A stretch of DNA of 64,000 nt from Micromonospora vinacea (GTDB taxonomy: Bacteria; Actinomycetota; Actinomycetes; Mycobacteriales; Micromonosporaceae), in the NCBI RefSeq assembly GCF_015751785.1, contig NZ_JADOTY010000001.1:2046001-2110000 (forward strand), given 5' to 3'. The notes below the pieces were generated by a model. It saw nothing but the letters and a program-made list of their open reading frames with translations. It searched no databases and was not told where the DNA came from. This document shows, piece after piece, positions 26,656 to 37,216 of the stretch (position 1 is the stretch's first letter; each line of letters starts with the position of its first letter). Made by a program: the position numbers and the translations under genes.

Positions 26656-27792
26656 TCAGCGGAGGCTGGCGAAGAACTCGCGGATGTCGGTGACCAGAAC
26701 GTCGGTGGCCTGGTGGGCCGCGTAGTGGCCGCCGACGTCGCCCCGGCCCTCGACGTCGGCCTCGTACGCCGTCCACCGGACGATGTTCGCGTGGTCCCGT
26801 TCGGCGAAGCGGCGGATGGACTGGAAGTCGCCGGGGAACATGGCCAGCGCGGTCGGAGCGGTGGTCGGCGCGGTTGGCGGCTCGCCGGCGTGCGCGTCCT
26901 CCCAGTAGAGCCGGATCGCCGAGGCGGCCGTGCCGGTGAACCAGTAGAGCGCCACGTTGGCCAGGACGAAGTCGGCGTCCAGGCCCTCGTCGAAGAGTTG
27001 GGCGTTCCAGGCGAGCAGCCCCACCGGCGAGTCGGCCAGTGCGAACGCCAGGGTCTGCGGCTGCTGGCTGTGCACCTGGTTGAAGGAGAACTTGTTCTCG
27101 TAGAACCACTGGAGGTGCCCGAGCGCCGCCTGGTCGGCCTCGGAGAGCCCGGCGAACTCGGCCGGGTCGCCCGAGGGGAACGAGAAGAGCTGGGTGACGT
27201 GTACGCCGAGCACCCGCTCCGGAGCGATCCGGCCCAGCTCCGGCGCAATCATCGAGCCGGCGTCGTTGCCGACAGCGCCGTAGCTGTCGTACCCCAGGCG
27301 GTTCATCAGCTCGGCCCAGGCGCGAGCGGTGCGGAACCGGTTCCAGCCGGCGTTGCGGGTCGGGCCGGAGAAGCCGTAGCCGGGCAGCGACGGGATGACC
27401 AGGTGGAAGGCCGGCGCGTCCGGGTCGGTCGGCTCGGTGAGCGGGGCGATCACGTCGAGGTACTCCAGCACCGAGCCGGGCCAGCCGTGGGTGAGCACCA
27501 GCGCTGTGGCGTCCGGCCGGGAGGACCGGACGTGCAGGAAGTGGATCCGCTCGCCGTCGATCTCGGTGACGAACTGGGGGTGAGCGTTCAGGCGGGCCTC
27601 GACGGCACGCCAGTCGAACTCGCCCCGCCAATGGTCGACGAGGGCGCGCACCCGGTCTGTGCTCATCCCGTACGAGTCGCCGGCGCCGGGCAGGTCGGCG
27701 GGCCAGACGGTGCGGCCGAGCCGGTCGGCCAGGTCGTCGAGGGCGGTCTGCGGGATCTCGACGCGGAACGGACGGATCGCGGTGTCGCTCAT
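26656..27792 (-). CDS. Epoxide hydrolase-like alpha/beta hydrolase
   Basis: A 378-residue protein. An N-terminal epoxide-hydrolase domain (FRVEIPQTALDDLADRLGRT) is followed by an alpha/beta-hydrolase core. HGWPGS supplies the oxyanion-hole region, GNDAGS the nucleophile Asp at the position of the usual GGDWGS, and the C-terminal RRFAERDHAN the likely catalytic His region. Such enzymes hydrolyse xenobiotic or endogenous epoxides to diols. The start (MSDTAIRPFRVEI) has AAGGAG upstream. It is divergent from a TetR regulator, with two operator-like palindromes in the 85-base gap, suggesting substrate-inducible control. Confidence 0.9.
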   Translation of the reverse strand: MSDTAIRPFRVEIPQTALDDLADRLGRTVWPADLPGAGDSYGMSTDRVRALVDHWRGEFDWRAVEARLNAHPQFVTEIDGERIHFLHVRSSRPDATALVLTHGWPGSVLEYLDVIAPLTEPTDPDAPAFHLVIPSLPGYGFSGPTRNAGWNRFRTARAWAELMNRLGYDSYGAVGNDAGSMIAPELGRIAPERVLGVHVTQLFSFPSGDPAEFAGLSEADQAALGHLQWFYENKFSFNQVHSQQPQTLAFALADSPVGLLAWNAQLFDEGLDADFVLANVALYWFTGTAASAIRLYWEDAHAGEPPTAPTTAPTALAMFPGDFQSIRRFAERDHANIVRWTAYEADVEGRGDVGGHYAAHQATDVLVTDIREFFASLR

Positions 27793-27807
27793 GGCGGGAC
27801 TCCTTCG

Positions 27808-27860
27808 GAACGGAATGTTTCGTTCTGCAATCACCATAGCAGAGCGGAACGATCCGTTCC
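27808..27860. promoter_or_regulatory. Two TetR-type operators between epoxide hydrolase and tetR
   Basis: Site 1 is GAACGGAA-TG-TTTCGTTC (27808-27825, seven of eight arm positions symmetric). Site 2 is GGAACG-ATC-CGTTCC (27846-27860, perfect). They share the half-site GAACG and occupy the divergent promoter region, so the regulator probably controls both its own gene and the hydrolase. Confidence 0.7.
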
Positions 27861-27877
27861 ACTGCTAGGCTGAGGGC

Positions 27878-28522
27878 ATGTCAACGACTTCCGGCAAGAC
27901 GCTGGGCGGTCGCCGCGCCCAGGCCGCCCGCAACGACGAGGTGATCCTCGAAGCCGCCCGCGCCGTCTTCCTCGACGACCCGAAGGCCCCGATCGCCGCC
28001 GTCGCCGAGCGCGCCGGCGTCGGAATCAGCGCGCTCTACCGGCGGTACGCGGGCAAGGAGGACCTGCTGCGTCAGCTCTGCCACGACGGGCTGCGCCGGT
28101 ACGTGGCGGAGGCCGAGGCCGCCCTCGCCGAGCCGGACGACTGGGCCGCATTCACCGGCTTCTTGAGCCGGGTGGTCGACGCCGACGTGCACTCGCTCAC
28201 CGTCCACCTGGCCGGCACCTTCACCCCGACCGAGGAGATGGGTCGGGACGCGGTGCGCGCTGGAGAGTTGGCCTCAGCTCTGGTCGACCGAGCCCACGCC
28301 AGCGGTCGGCTGCGCCCCGACGCGGTCGTCCACGATCTGGGGTTGTTGTTGGAGGCGTGCGCCGCGGTTCGCGTACCCGATCCGGAGCGGACCCGCCAAC
28401 TGCGCCGCAGGCAGCTCGCGGTCCTGCTGGCCGGCCTGTCGTCGGTGCCGGGCACGGACCCGCTGCCCGGCCCGCCCCCGGCGGCCGGTGAGTTCGACTG
28501 GCGGTGGCGGCGCCGGGAGTGA
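27878..28522 (+). CDS. TetR/AcrR-family transcriptional regulator
   Basis: A 214-residue regulator. The DNA-binding domain (residues about 15-65) includes VILEAARAVFLDDPKAPIAA and VGISALYRRYAGKEDLLRQL, typical of the family. The C-terminal ligand domain is helical and ends with a Pro-rich tail. It is transcribed away from the epoxide hydrolase gene, and the two palindromes between them are its likely operators; the inducer would be a hydrolase substrate or product (inference). The clpB operator lies 20 bases after its stop. Confidence 0.92.
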   Translation: MSTTSGKTLGGRRAQAARNDEVILEAARAVFLDDPKAPIAAVAERAGVGISALYRRYAGKEDLLRQLCHDGLRRYVAEAEAALAEPDDWAAFTGFLSRVVDADVHSLTVHLAGTFTPTEEMGRDAVRAGELASALVDRAHASGRLRPDAVVHDLGLLLEACAAVRVPDPERTRQLRRRQLAVLLAGLSSVPGTDPLPGPPPAAGEFDWRWRRRE

Positions 28523-28536
28523 TGGGCGTCACGCGC

Positions 28537-28561
28537 TAAGGTTGAGCGGAATACGCTCAAC
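28537..28561 (+). promoter_or_regulatory. HAIR-type HspR operator upstream of clpB
   Basis: GTTGAGC-N7-GCTCAAC (28541-28561) is a perfect 7-7-7 inverted repeat with the same spacing as the dnaK operator, differing by one symmetric base pair (TTGAGC for TTGAGT). A -10-like TAAGGT (28537-28542) runs into it, so bound HspR would cover the start point. Confidence 0.75.
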
Positions 28562-28607
28562 TCTGGTTGTGTCCAACCCAGTGGACAACGCCGATCCGGG
28601 GGAGCCC

Positions 28608-31199
<2,592 letters not shown>

Positions 31200-31210
31200 T
31201 CCGTCGCACC

Positions 31211-31245
31211 CGGGCCGATCCCGCCTCGCAGGCGGGGTCGGCCCG
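31211..31245 (+). terminator. clpB terminator
   Basis: A 16-bp stem with one G-T mismatch (31211-31226 and 31230-31245) and a three-base loop, 12 bases after the clpB stop. Confidence 0.8.
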
Positions 31246-31330
31246 ACGCGTTCTCCCCCCAACGGCGGCCCACCGGGACGCTCCGTAGCTGCCGTATCAC
31301 CAGACAATGATGAATTTCCCCAGGTGCGCG

Positions 31331-31373
31331 GGGTTGTTACCGTTCCCGCCGACGCACTTGGGGAGGTGGTCGG
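31331..31373 (+). promoter_or_regulatory. Leader shared by the two DUF4178 genes (copy 1)
   Basis: 43 bases beginning GGGTTGTTACCGT and ending GGGGAGGTGGTCGG are nearly identical to 36496-36538 in front of the second DUF4178 gene. The segment holds the ribosome site GGGGAGG and probably promoter elements in the conserved TTGTTACCGT. Confidence 0.7.
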
Positions 31374-31374
31374 C

Positions 31375-32001
31375 ATGAACGGTCCCGTGGCGTACCTGGT
31401 GACGACGCTGGGGTGTCTGATCGGAGTCGCCGGGGTCGTGGTGGCGGTGGTGGCGCTGCGCAAGGGCCGCAAGGCCGCCCGGCCGGCGCCACCCGCGGAC
31501 CCGTTCCGGGACACCGACAGCGACGCGCTCCGCGGCGACCCGCGCACGCTCAAGCCCGGCGACATCGTCGAGATCCGCCGGGTGTCGTACGCGGTCCGGG
31601 GCTCGGTGCACCTGAACGAGGGCGGCTGGAGCTGGGCCGAGCACCTGTTGGACACCGTCGAGGGCGACAAGCGCTGGCTCTCGGTGGAGGAGGACCCGGA
31701 CCTGGAGCTGGTGCTCTGGACCGCCGAGCCGGCCGCCACGATCACCCCCGGTGCGTCCACCGTCGACTTCGCCGGCCGCCACTACGCCTTGGAGGAGTCC
31801 GGTCAGGCACGCTTCACGGCCACCGGCAGCACCGGCCTCGACCCCAGTGGCACCCTTCGATACCACGACTACCGGGCCCAGGGTGGCGAACGGCTTTCCT
31901 TCGAGGCGTACGGCCAGGCCGGCTGGGAGGTCGCCCGGGGCGAGCAGTTGCACCGTGCCGACGTGATGGTGTACCCGCAGGCCGGGCCGGAGGCCAGCTG
32001 A
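31375..32001 (+). CDS. DUF4178 protein with N-terminal membrane helix
   Basis: A 208-residue protein with one N-terminal transmembrane helix (AYLVTTLGCLIGVAGVVVAV), a basic segment, and a cytoplasmic DUF4178 domain (residues about 60-205; GWSWAEHLLDT, LELVLWTAEP, TLRYHDYRAQGGERLSFEAY). The function is not established. First gene of a five-gene cluster (DUF4178, DUF2617, DUF4247, DUF350, spermidine-synthase-like) whose members are packed with overlaps or short gaps. A paralogue with the same leader lies at 36539. The ATG follows GGGGAGGTGGTCGGC. Confidence 0.88.
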   Translation: MNGPVAYLVTTLGCLIGVAGVVVAVVALRKGRKAARPAPPADPFRDTDSDALRGDPRTLKPGDIVEIRRVSYAVRGSVHLNEGGWSWAEHLLDTVEGDKRWLSVEEDPDLELVLWTAEPAATITPGASTVDFAGRHYALEESGQARFTATGSTGLDPSGTLRYHDYRAQGGERLSFEAYGQAGWEVARGEQLHRADVMVYPQAGPEAS

Positions 32002-32002
32002 C

Positions 32003-32515
32003 GTGTTGGTGAGCCTCCACACCCCATACGTCGACACCTGCGCCGCCGACCTGAGCCTGGCGCTCGGTGGCCCGGAGCGGCCCGCGCTGCACGTCCGCGA
32101 TCTCACGCTGCCCGGGGACGTCCGGCTACGGCTGCGCCTGCTCGGGGCGTCCCACCAGGTCGTGCTGGCCGAACCCGGCGGTGCGGCCGGACTCACCGAG
32201 ACGGTCGCCTGCCTGCCTGGTCGGCCGCCGCACCTGCCCGGCGCCCTGCACGACGAGGCGGGCGGCTACCGCTTCACCGCCAATGTGCTGCGCCCCGCCG
32301 ACGGTGAGTTGCACACCCGGATCGCCGGGCTCCGCGCCGACCTGGCCGACGACCCCTACGCCCTGGTCGGAGTCTTTCCCGGTGACCCGGACGCGGTCAC
32401 CGCGCTGGCCGTGCGCACCGACCTGCCGCACCTGTCGGTCGGCTGGCGTACCTGGCACGCGTACCCCCAGACCAATGAGCTGGTCCTGACCGAGACGGTG
32501 GTGGCACTGCGATGA
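32003..32515 (+). CDS. DUF2617 family protein
   Basis: A 170-residue soluble protein of DUF2617: it begins MLVSLHTPYVDTCAADLSL and ends with SVGWRTWHAYPQTNELVLTE, both characteristic of the family as I know it. No catalytic motif is visible. The GTG start is one base after the DUF4178 stop, and the next gene's ATG overlaps its stop by four bases, so it is translationally coupled on both sides. Its role in the envelope-associated cluster is unknown. Confidence 0.85.
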   Translation: MLVSLHTPYVDTCAADLSLALGGPERPALHVRDLTLPGDVRLRLRLLGASHQVVLAEPGGAAGLTETVACLPGRPPHLPGALHDEAGGYRFTANVLRPADGELHTRIAGLRADLADDPYALVGVFPGDPDAVTALAVRTDLPHLSVGWRTWHAYPQTNELVLTETVVALR

Positions 32516-32937
32516 CGTACCGACGCTGGTTCGTGGTGGGCGCGGCGGCGGCCGTGGTCGGCGTGCTGGTGGCGGCCTTCGCGCTCGTCAACGGCACCTT
32601 CTCCCCGCGCGGCTACGTGCAGGACAGGTACTCGCGAGCGGCCAGCCGGGACATCGGCCGGCAAGCGACCGCGTACACCTCGTCCAAGTCACCGACCAGT
32701 GTCGCCAAGGAACTGACCGACGCGTGGAAGCCGTCCGACCGGTACGCCGACGGCAGCGGGGTCTACCTGCGCTACGACGACGACTCGGTGGTGATCCTGC
32801 CGATCGCCGCCGGCTCGGTGATCCTGCTCGAAGACATGGACACCGCTCACCCCCGCTACCACTCGACCGTCGGGTCGTACTGGGGCTGGGGACGCGGCAG
32901 CAGCGTTCGGGGCGGCGGCCCCGGCACCGGCAAGTAG
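32512..32937 (+). CDS. DUF4247 membrane-anchored protein
   Basis: A 141-residue protein. An N-terminal signal-anchor (WFVVGAAAAVVGVLVAAFAL) is followed by an extracytoplasmic DUF4247 domain (YVQDRYSRAASRDIGRQATA; VYLRYDDDSVVILPIAAGSV) and a Gly/Ser-rich end (WGWGRGSSVRGGGPG). It overlaps DUF2617 by four bases. In this cluster it would present the only sizeable extracytoplasmic soluble domain, so it could be the outward-facing part of a membrane complex with DUF350 and the spermidine-synthase-like protein (inference). Confidence 0.85.
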   Translation: MTYRRWFVVGAAAAVVGVLVAAFALVNGTFSPRGYVQDRYSRAASRDIGRQATAYTSSKSPTSVAKELTDAWKPSDRYADGSGVYLRYDDDSVVILPIAAGSVILLEDMDTAHPRYHSTVGSYWGWGRGSSVRGGGPGTGK

Positions 32938-32970
32938 CCCGACGCCCGACCCCTTCACCTGGAGCCCTCC

Positions 32971-33393
32971 GTGCAGAACCTCGTCACCGATCTGCTGGCC
33001 ACCCTCGCCTTCGGCGCGGTCGGCGTCGTCCTCATGGGCATCGGCTACGGGCTGGTCGACCTGACCACTCCTGGCAAGCTCCACGAACTGATCTGGACCG
33101 AGCGCAACCGCAACGCGGCGCTGCTGCTCGCGTCCAACCTGCTCGGCGTCGGCACGATCGTGGTCGCGGCGATCGTCGCCAGCGACGACGACCTCGCCCT
33201 GGGGCTGGTCGGCGCGGCGGCGTACGGGATCGTCGGCCTGGTCATCATGGCCGCCGCGTTCCTGCTGCTCGACGCGGTGACCCCGGGTCGGCTCGGCGAG
33301 CTGCTGGTCGACCCGGAGCCGCACCCCGCCGTGTGGGTGTCGGCCGTGGTGCACCTGTCCACCGGCGCGATCATCGCCGCCGCGATCCTCTGA
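32971..33393 (+). CDS. DUF350 integral membrane protein
   Basis: A 140-residue membrane protein with four helices arranged as two DUF350 repeats: LLATLAFGAVGVVLMGIGYG and LLLASNLLGVGTIVVAAIVA, then YGIVGLVIMAAAFLLLDAVT and VVHLSTGAIIAAAIL. DUF350 proteins have no established activity. The GTG start has GGAG nine bases upstream. The gene sits between DUF4247 and the aminopropyltransferase-like gene in the same orientation and is very probably co-transcribed with them. Confidence 0.87.
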   Translation: MQNLVTDLLATLAFGAVGVVLMGIGYGLVDLTTPGKLHELIWTERNRNAALLLASNLLGVGTIVVAAIVASDDDLALGLVGAAAYGIVGLVIMAAAFLLLDAVTPGRLGELLVDPEPHPAVWVSAVVHLSTGAIIAAAIL

Positions 33394-33445
33394 TGACCGG
33401 GGGACCGCGACCGGGTGTTGCCGGCCGGCCGTACCCGGGGCAGCC

Positions 33446-35038
33446 ATGAGCACCGCGGCGCCGCTGGTGGTCGACGGCGGCACCGAGGCCCGGCCGCACT
33501 GGCGGCTGGCCCGCGCGGCGGTGTTGGTGGCGGTCTTCGTCTGCGCCGCCTGCGGGCTGGTCTACGAGCTGGCCCTCGTCGCGCTCGGCAGCTACCTGAT
33601 CGGCGACACCGTCGGGCAGGCGTCGATCGTGCTCGGCGTGATGGTCTTCGCGATGGGGGTCGGCGCGCTGGTCGCGAAACCGTTGCAGCCCCGGGCCGCC
33701 GCTGCGTTCGCGGTGATCGAACTGACCCTGGCCCTGCTCGGTGGTCTGTCCGTACTCGGCCTCTACGCCGCCTTCGCCTGGCTCGACCTGTACGGCCCGG
33801 CGCTGGTCGGCACCGCCTTCGTGCTGGGCCTGCTGATCGGCGCGGAGATTCCGCTGCTGATGGTGATGCTGCAGCGCATCCGCGAGCAGTCCGCCGGCAG
33901 TGCGGTGGCCGACCTGTTCGCCGCCGACTACGTCGGCGCACTGCTCGGCGGGCTCGCCTTCCCGTTCCTGTTGATCCCCGTCTTCGGCCAGCTCAAGGGT
34001 GCCCTGGTGGTCGGCGCCGTGAACGCGGTGGCCGGTCTCGCCCTGGTCTGCACGGTGTTCCGGAGAGAGCTGAGCCGCCGGGCCCGGCTCGTCCTCGGCG
34101 CCGGCTCCGTCGTGGTCGCGCTCTGCCTGGGGTACGCCTGGGTGACCGCCGCCGACTTCGAGGTGACCGCCCGGCAGCAGCTCTACCGGGACCCAGTGGT
34201 GTACGCCGAACGCTCCCGTTACCAGGAGATCGTGCTGACCCGGTCGGTGCGGGAGGTCGGCCACGCCGACACCGACCTGCGGTTGTTCCTCAACGGTGAT
34301 CTCCAGTTCAGCTCGGTCGACGAGTACCGCTACCACGAGGCGCTGGTGCATCCGGCGATGCGCGGCCCGCGCGGCGACGTACTGGTTCTCGGTGCCGGCG
34401 ACGGCCTCGCCGTCCGGGAGATCCTGCGGTACCCGGACGTTCGCCGGGTGACAGTGGTCGACCTCGACCCGGCGGTGGTGGCGCTGGCCAGCAGCGTGCC
34501 GCAGCTGCGGGCGCTCAACGGCGGCTCGCTCGACGACCCCCGCGTACGGGTGCTGAACACTGACGCGTTCGGCTGGCTGCGTACCGCCGCCGAGCGCTTC
34601 GACGTGGTGGTCGCCGACCTGCCCGACCCGGACGAGACGGCCACCGCCAAGCTCTACACAGTCGAGTTCTACGCGCTGATCAGGTCGGTGCTCGCCGAGC
34701 AGGGACGGCTGGTGGTGCAGTCCGGCTCGCCGTACTTCGCGCCCCGCTCATACTGGTCGATCGATGCGTCGGTGCGGGAAGCCGGCTTCGCCACAGTGCC
34801 GTACCACGTCGACGTGCCGTCCTTCGGCGACTGGGGTTTCCTGCTCGCCACGGCGGGAACCGTCCCGCCGGTGCTGGAACTGCCGGCCGACGCCCCCCGG
34901 CTGCGTTTCCTCGACCCGGGCGTGCTGCGGGCGGCGGCGGCCTTTCCCGCCGACCGCGCCCGCCTGAACATGCCCCCCAGCACCATCCTCCAACCGAGGG
35001 TCCTCGACTACGCCCGCACAGAGTGGCGCGGCTACTGA
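33446..35038 (+). CDS. Membrane-embedded spermidine-synthase-like aminopropyltransferase
   Basis: A 530-residue fusion. Seven or eight transmembrane helices occupy residues about 15-215 (starting VAVFVCAACGLVYELALVAL). A cytoplasmic spermidine-synthase fold follows with FLNGDLQFSSVDEYRYHEAL, VLVLGAGDGLAVREIL (decarboxylated-SAM site), VVDLDPAVVALA and ADLPDPDETATAKLYTVEFY. The family transfers an aminopropyl group to putrescine-like amines; here the membrane domain suggests a lipid-bound or exported acceptor. It ends the DUF4178-DUF2617-DUF4247-DUF350 cluster. Gene symbol speE is not assigned because the substrate is unclear. Confidence 0.9.
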   Translation: MSTAAPLVVDGGTEARPHWRLARAAVLVAVFVCAACGLVYELALVALGSYLIGDTVGQASIVLGVMVFAMGVGALVAKPLQPRAAAAFAVIELTLALLGGLSVLGLYAAFAWLDLYGPALVGTAFVLGLLIGAEIPLLMVMLQRIREQSAGSAVADLFAADYVGALLGGLAFPFLLIPVFGQLKGALVVGAVNAVAGLALVCTVFRRELSRRARLVLGAGSVVVALCLGYAWVTAADFEVTARQQLYRDPVVYAERSRYQEIVLTRSVREVGHADTDLRLFLNGDLQFSSVDEYRYHEALVHPAMRGPRGDVLVLGAGDGLAVREILRYPDVRRVTVVDLDPAVVALASSVPQLRALNGGSLDDPRVRVLNTDAFGWLRTAAERFDVVVADLPDPDETATAKLYTVEFYALIRSVLAEQGRLVVQSGSPYFAPRSYWSIDASVREAGFATVPYHVDVPSFGDWGFLLATAGTVPPVLELPADAPRLRFLDPGVLRAAAAFPADRARLNMPPSTILQPRVLDYARTEWRGY

Positions 35039-35151
35039 CCCCCACCATCTGGCGCCTGAACGAGGCGGTTGTGTCAGGAGAGTGTCCGCTCATGGCGCAA
35101 ACCTCTTGATTAACGGGGTGGAGTGGGGGCGGACGGGGAAAGGGTGGAGGC

Positions 35152-35532
35152 ATGTTTGGGATGCGCAAGGCTTGGGAGCGCGAATTGGGCGCCGCCGTCG
35201 ACGAGTTGGTGGCAGCTGACACGCTCGCCTTTGGTGGGGTGGGGATCGCGGGCACGCTGTTGCCGGTGACGGAGGCGTACGAGCGGGTCTCGGCCGCTCT
35301 CGACGACCACCCCGAGGAGGTACGCCGCCAACTCGACCGGGTGCTGGCCGACGGCACGCCCGCCGGCCGGGCGTACGCGGCCACGCTGCTGGAGCGCGTC
35401 GACCCGGAGGCGGCCCGGGCGGCCTGGACGTCGCTGCGGGACGATCCCAGCGAGTTCACCACCTTCGTCGGCTGCGTGATGGACCGGGAAACCCTTGGCA
35501 CGTACGCCAGCCGGCGGCTCGCCGCAGCATGA
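35152..35532 (+). CDS. Uncharacterised cytoplasmic protein, 126 residues
   Basis: A small acidic, helix-rich protein beginning MFGMRKAWERELGAAVDELV, with helical segments (PEEVRRQLDRVLADGTPAG; PEAARAAWTSLRDDPSEFTT). It contains one Cys and no motif that I recognise. A GGTGGAGG-type ribosome site precedes the ATG. Repeated short helices of this kind are seen in HEAT-like scaffolds, but the protein is too short to say more. It separates the polyamine-related cluster from the group of paralogous membrane proteins. Confidence 0.7.
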   Translation: MFGMRKAWERELGAAVDELVAADTLAFGGVGIAGTLLPVTEAYERVSAALDDHPEEVRRQLDRVLADGTPAGRAYAATLLERVDPEAARAAWTSLRDDPSEFTTFVGCVMDRETLGTYASRRLAAA

Positions 35533-35601
35533 TCCATTCGCCGGTCGGTGCTGCCCGATTGGTTCTGCCGGTCGCCGACGCCGCGCCGTACGTTGCGAGC
35601 C

Positions 35602-36456
35602 ATGAGCCCGCCCGCCACCGCGCCGCGTCCGCCCCGCCCGGCCACCGTGACCATCGCCTTCTGGCTGCAACTGGCAGTGGTGCTGGTGCTGCTCGGCCTG
35701 GCCGCGCTGACGGTGGCCCAGGCGGTGCACTTCGACGGCCAGATCGACCGCGCGGTTCGACTGGTGCCGGACGCCGACCCGGACGAGGTGACAGGCGAGC
35801 GGCAGGGCAACGTCGCGATGGCGGTGATCTTCGGCGTACCGGCGGTGCTGCTCGCAGTCTGGCTGGCGGTCACCGCTGCCCCGGTCCGGCGGGGCGGCAA
35901 CGTCGCGCGGATCCTGGTCTTCGTGGCCAGTGGCGCACAGCTGCTGGTCTGCGTCGCGCAGTGCTGTTCCGGAGGGTTTCTCGTGCCGCTGCTGGCCATG
36001 CCGGAGATCGCGGCGGAGCCGCCACCGGATTGGGACGAAGAGTGGGAGACCTCGACGTTCCTCGACACGCTCTACGCCGGCACCGATCCCTGGGACGACC
36101 TGTTCTTCCCCGTGGCGGCGCTGGGTGTGCTCACCGTCCTGGCCCTCTCCGCAACAATGGTCCTGCTGCTGGCGCTGCCGCCGGCGAACCGCTGGTTCGT
36201 GCCGCGTACAGCGAACGAGGCCCTGCCCGGCCCGGCCTGGGTGATGCCCGTTCCCACCTACGCCCCGACCGGTTACGGATACCCGACAGCTCCACTCGTG
36301 CCGGGCTTCCTGCCGCCGAACCAGCCGCTCCCACCCGGCTACCTGATCTGCCCCGACCCGGCCGCGCACCTGACACCGGGCGCGTCGGGCACCTCACCAG
36401 GGCCGACCGGACCGCCGGCGGCGCCTCCGGAGGACGCACCCGACCACAGTCGCTAG
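35602..36456 (+). CDS. Four-helix membrane protein with Pro-rich tail (paralogue 1)
   Basis: A 284-residue protein with four predicted helices (IAFWLQLAVVLVLLGLAALT; AVIFGVPAVLLAVWLAV; ILVFVASGAQLLVCVAQ; LGVLTVLALSATMVLLLALP) and a long cytoplasmic Pro/Gly/Tyr-rich tail (residues about 205-284). An acidic loop (PPDWDEEWETSTFLDTLY) lies outside between helices 3 and 4. It shares layout and the ALPPANRWF motif after helix 4 with the genes at 37217 and 38054, so the three appear to be paralogues. The start is the first ATG with a convincing N-terminus; its ribosome site is weak. Function unknown. Confidence 0.72.
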   Translation: MSPPATAPRPPRPATVTIAFWLQLAVVLVLLGLAALTVAQAVHFDGQIDRAVRLVPDADPDEVTGERQGNVAMAVIFGVPAVLLAVWLAVTAAPVRRGGNVARILVFVASGAQLLVCVAQCCSGGFLVPLLAMPEIAAEPPPDWDEEWETSTFLDTLYAGTDPWDDLFFPVAALGVLTVLALSATMVLLLALPPANRWFVPRTANEALPGPAWVMPVPTYAPTGYGYPTAPLVPGFLPPNQPLPPGYLICPDPAAHLTPGASGTSPGPTGPPAAPPEDAPDHSR

Positions 36457-36495
36457 CTGAGCTGTCGGCCACAGCGCGCGCCTTCCTGGTGCCGA

Positions 36496-36538
36496 GGGTT
36501 GTTACCGTCTGCGCCGACGTACCTGGGGAGGTGGTCGG
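36496..36538 (+). promoter_or_regulatory. Leader shared by the two DUF4178 genes (copy 2)
   Basis: Matches 31331-31373 at all but five of 43 positions, including GGGTTGTTACCGT and GGGGAGGTGGTCGG. Part of this copy overlies the region just after the preceding gene's stop. Confidence 0.7.
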
Positions 36539-37114
36539 GTGGACGCGCTGGTGACGAGCCTGGTGGCGGCTGGTGCCGCACTCGCGGTGGCCGTGATCGT
36601 CGTGCGGGCCCGCCGGCGGGCGACGAGTCGGGCCGCCGGCCAGCCGGCGGAGTCGCCGCGCGGCGGCCCGCTCCGCCTGACCCCGGGCGACCGCGTGCGC
36701 ATTCGCGAGCGGGAGTACGCGGTGAGCGCCACCATCCGCCTGGTCGAGGGCGACTGGAGCTGGGTGCAGCACCTCCTCGACGACGACTCCGGCACCCGTC
36801 ACCGGCTCTCCGTGGAGGACGGCCCCGAACTCGAGCTGGTGCTCTGGACCGCCGAACCGGGCGCCACCGTCACCCCGGGCGCCCCGACCATCGAACTCGG
36901 CGGGCGGCGCTACACCTGGGCCGAGACCGGGCAGGCGCGTTACACAGCCATCGGTGAGACCGAGCTGCCGTCGACCGGGACGATGCGCTACCACGACTAC
37001 CAGTCCGGTGGCGCCGCGCGGCTCTCCTTCGAGGCGTACGGCGAAGAGGGCTGGAGGGTGGCCCGCGGTGAGCTGCTCGACCCCGCCGACCTGACGATCC
37101 GCCCCAACGCCTGA
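36539..37114 (+). CDS. Second DUF4178 protein (paralogue)
   Basis: A 191-residue paralogue of the protein at 31375: an N-terminal membrane helix (LVTSLVAAGAALAVAVIVV) and a DUF4178 domain with the same blocks (DWSWVQHLLDDDSGTRH, LELVLWTAEPGA, TMRYHDYQSGGAARLSFEAY). It starts at a GTG preceded by the same GGGGAGGTGGTCGG leader. Unlike copy 1 it is not followed by DUF2617/DUF4247/DUF350, but by a paralogous membrane protein. It is probably a duplication that moved gene and leader together. Confidence 0.85.
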   Translation: MDALVTSLVAAGAALAVAVIVVRARRRATSRAAGQPAESPRGGPLRLTPGDRVRIREREYAVSATIRLVEGDWSWVQHLLDDDSGTRHRLSVEDGPELELVLWTAEPGATVTPGAPTIELGGRRYTWAETGQARYTAIGETELPSTGTMRYHDYQSGGAARLSFEAYGEEGWRVARGELLDPADLTIRPNA

Positions 37115-37216
37115 GTTTCGCTCAGCCGGACCTGGCGGGCGCGCCGGGCTCGTCACGGCATGCCGAACTGGCCGGTTGTCGATACGGTGTGGGCGCGATC
37201 TTAGGGAAGGAGAATC

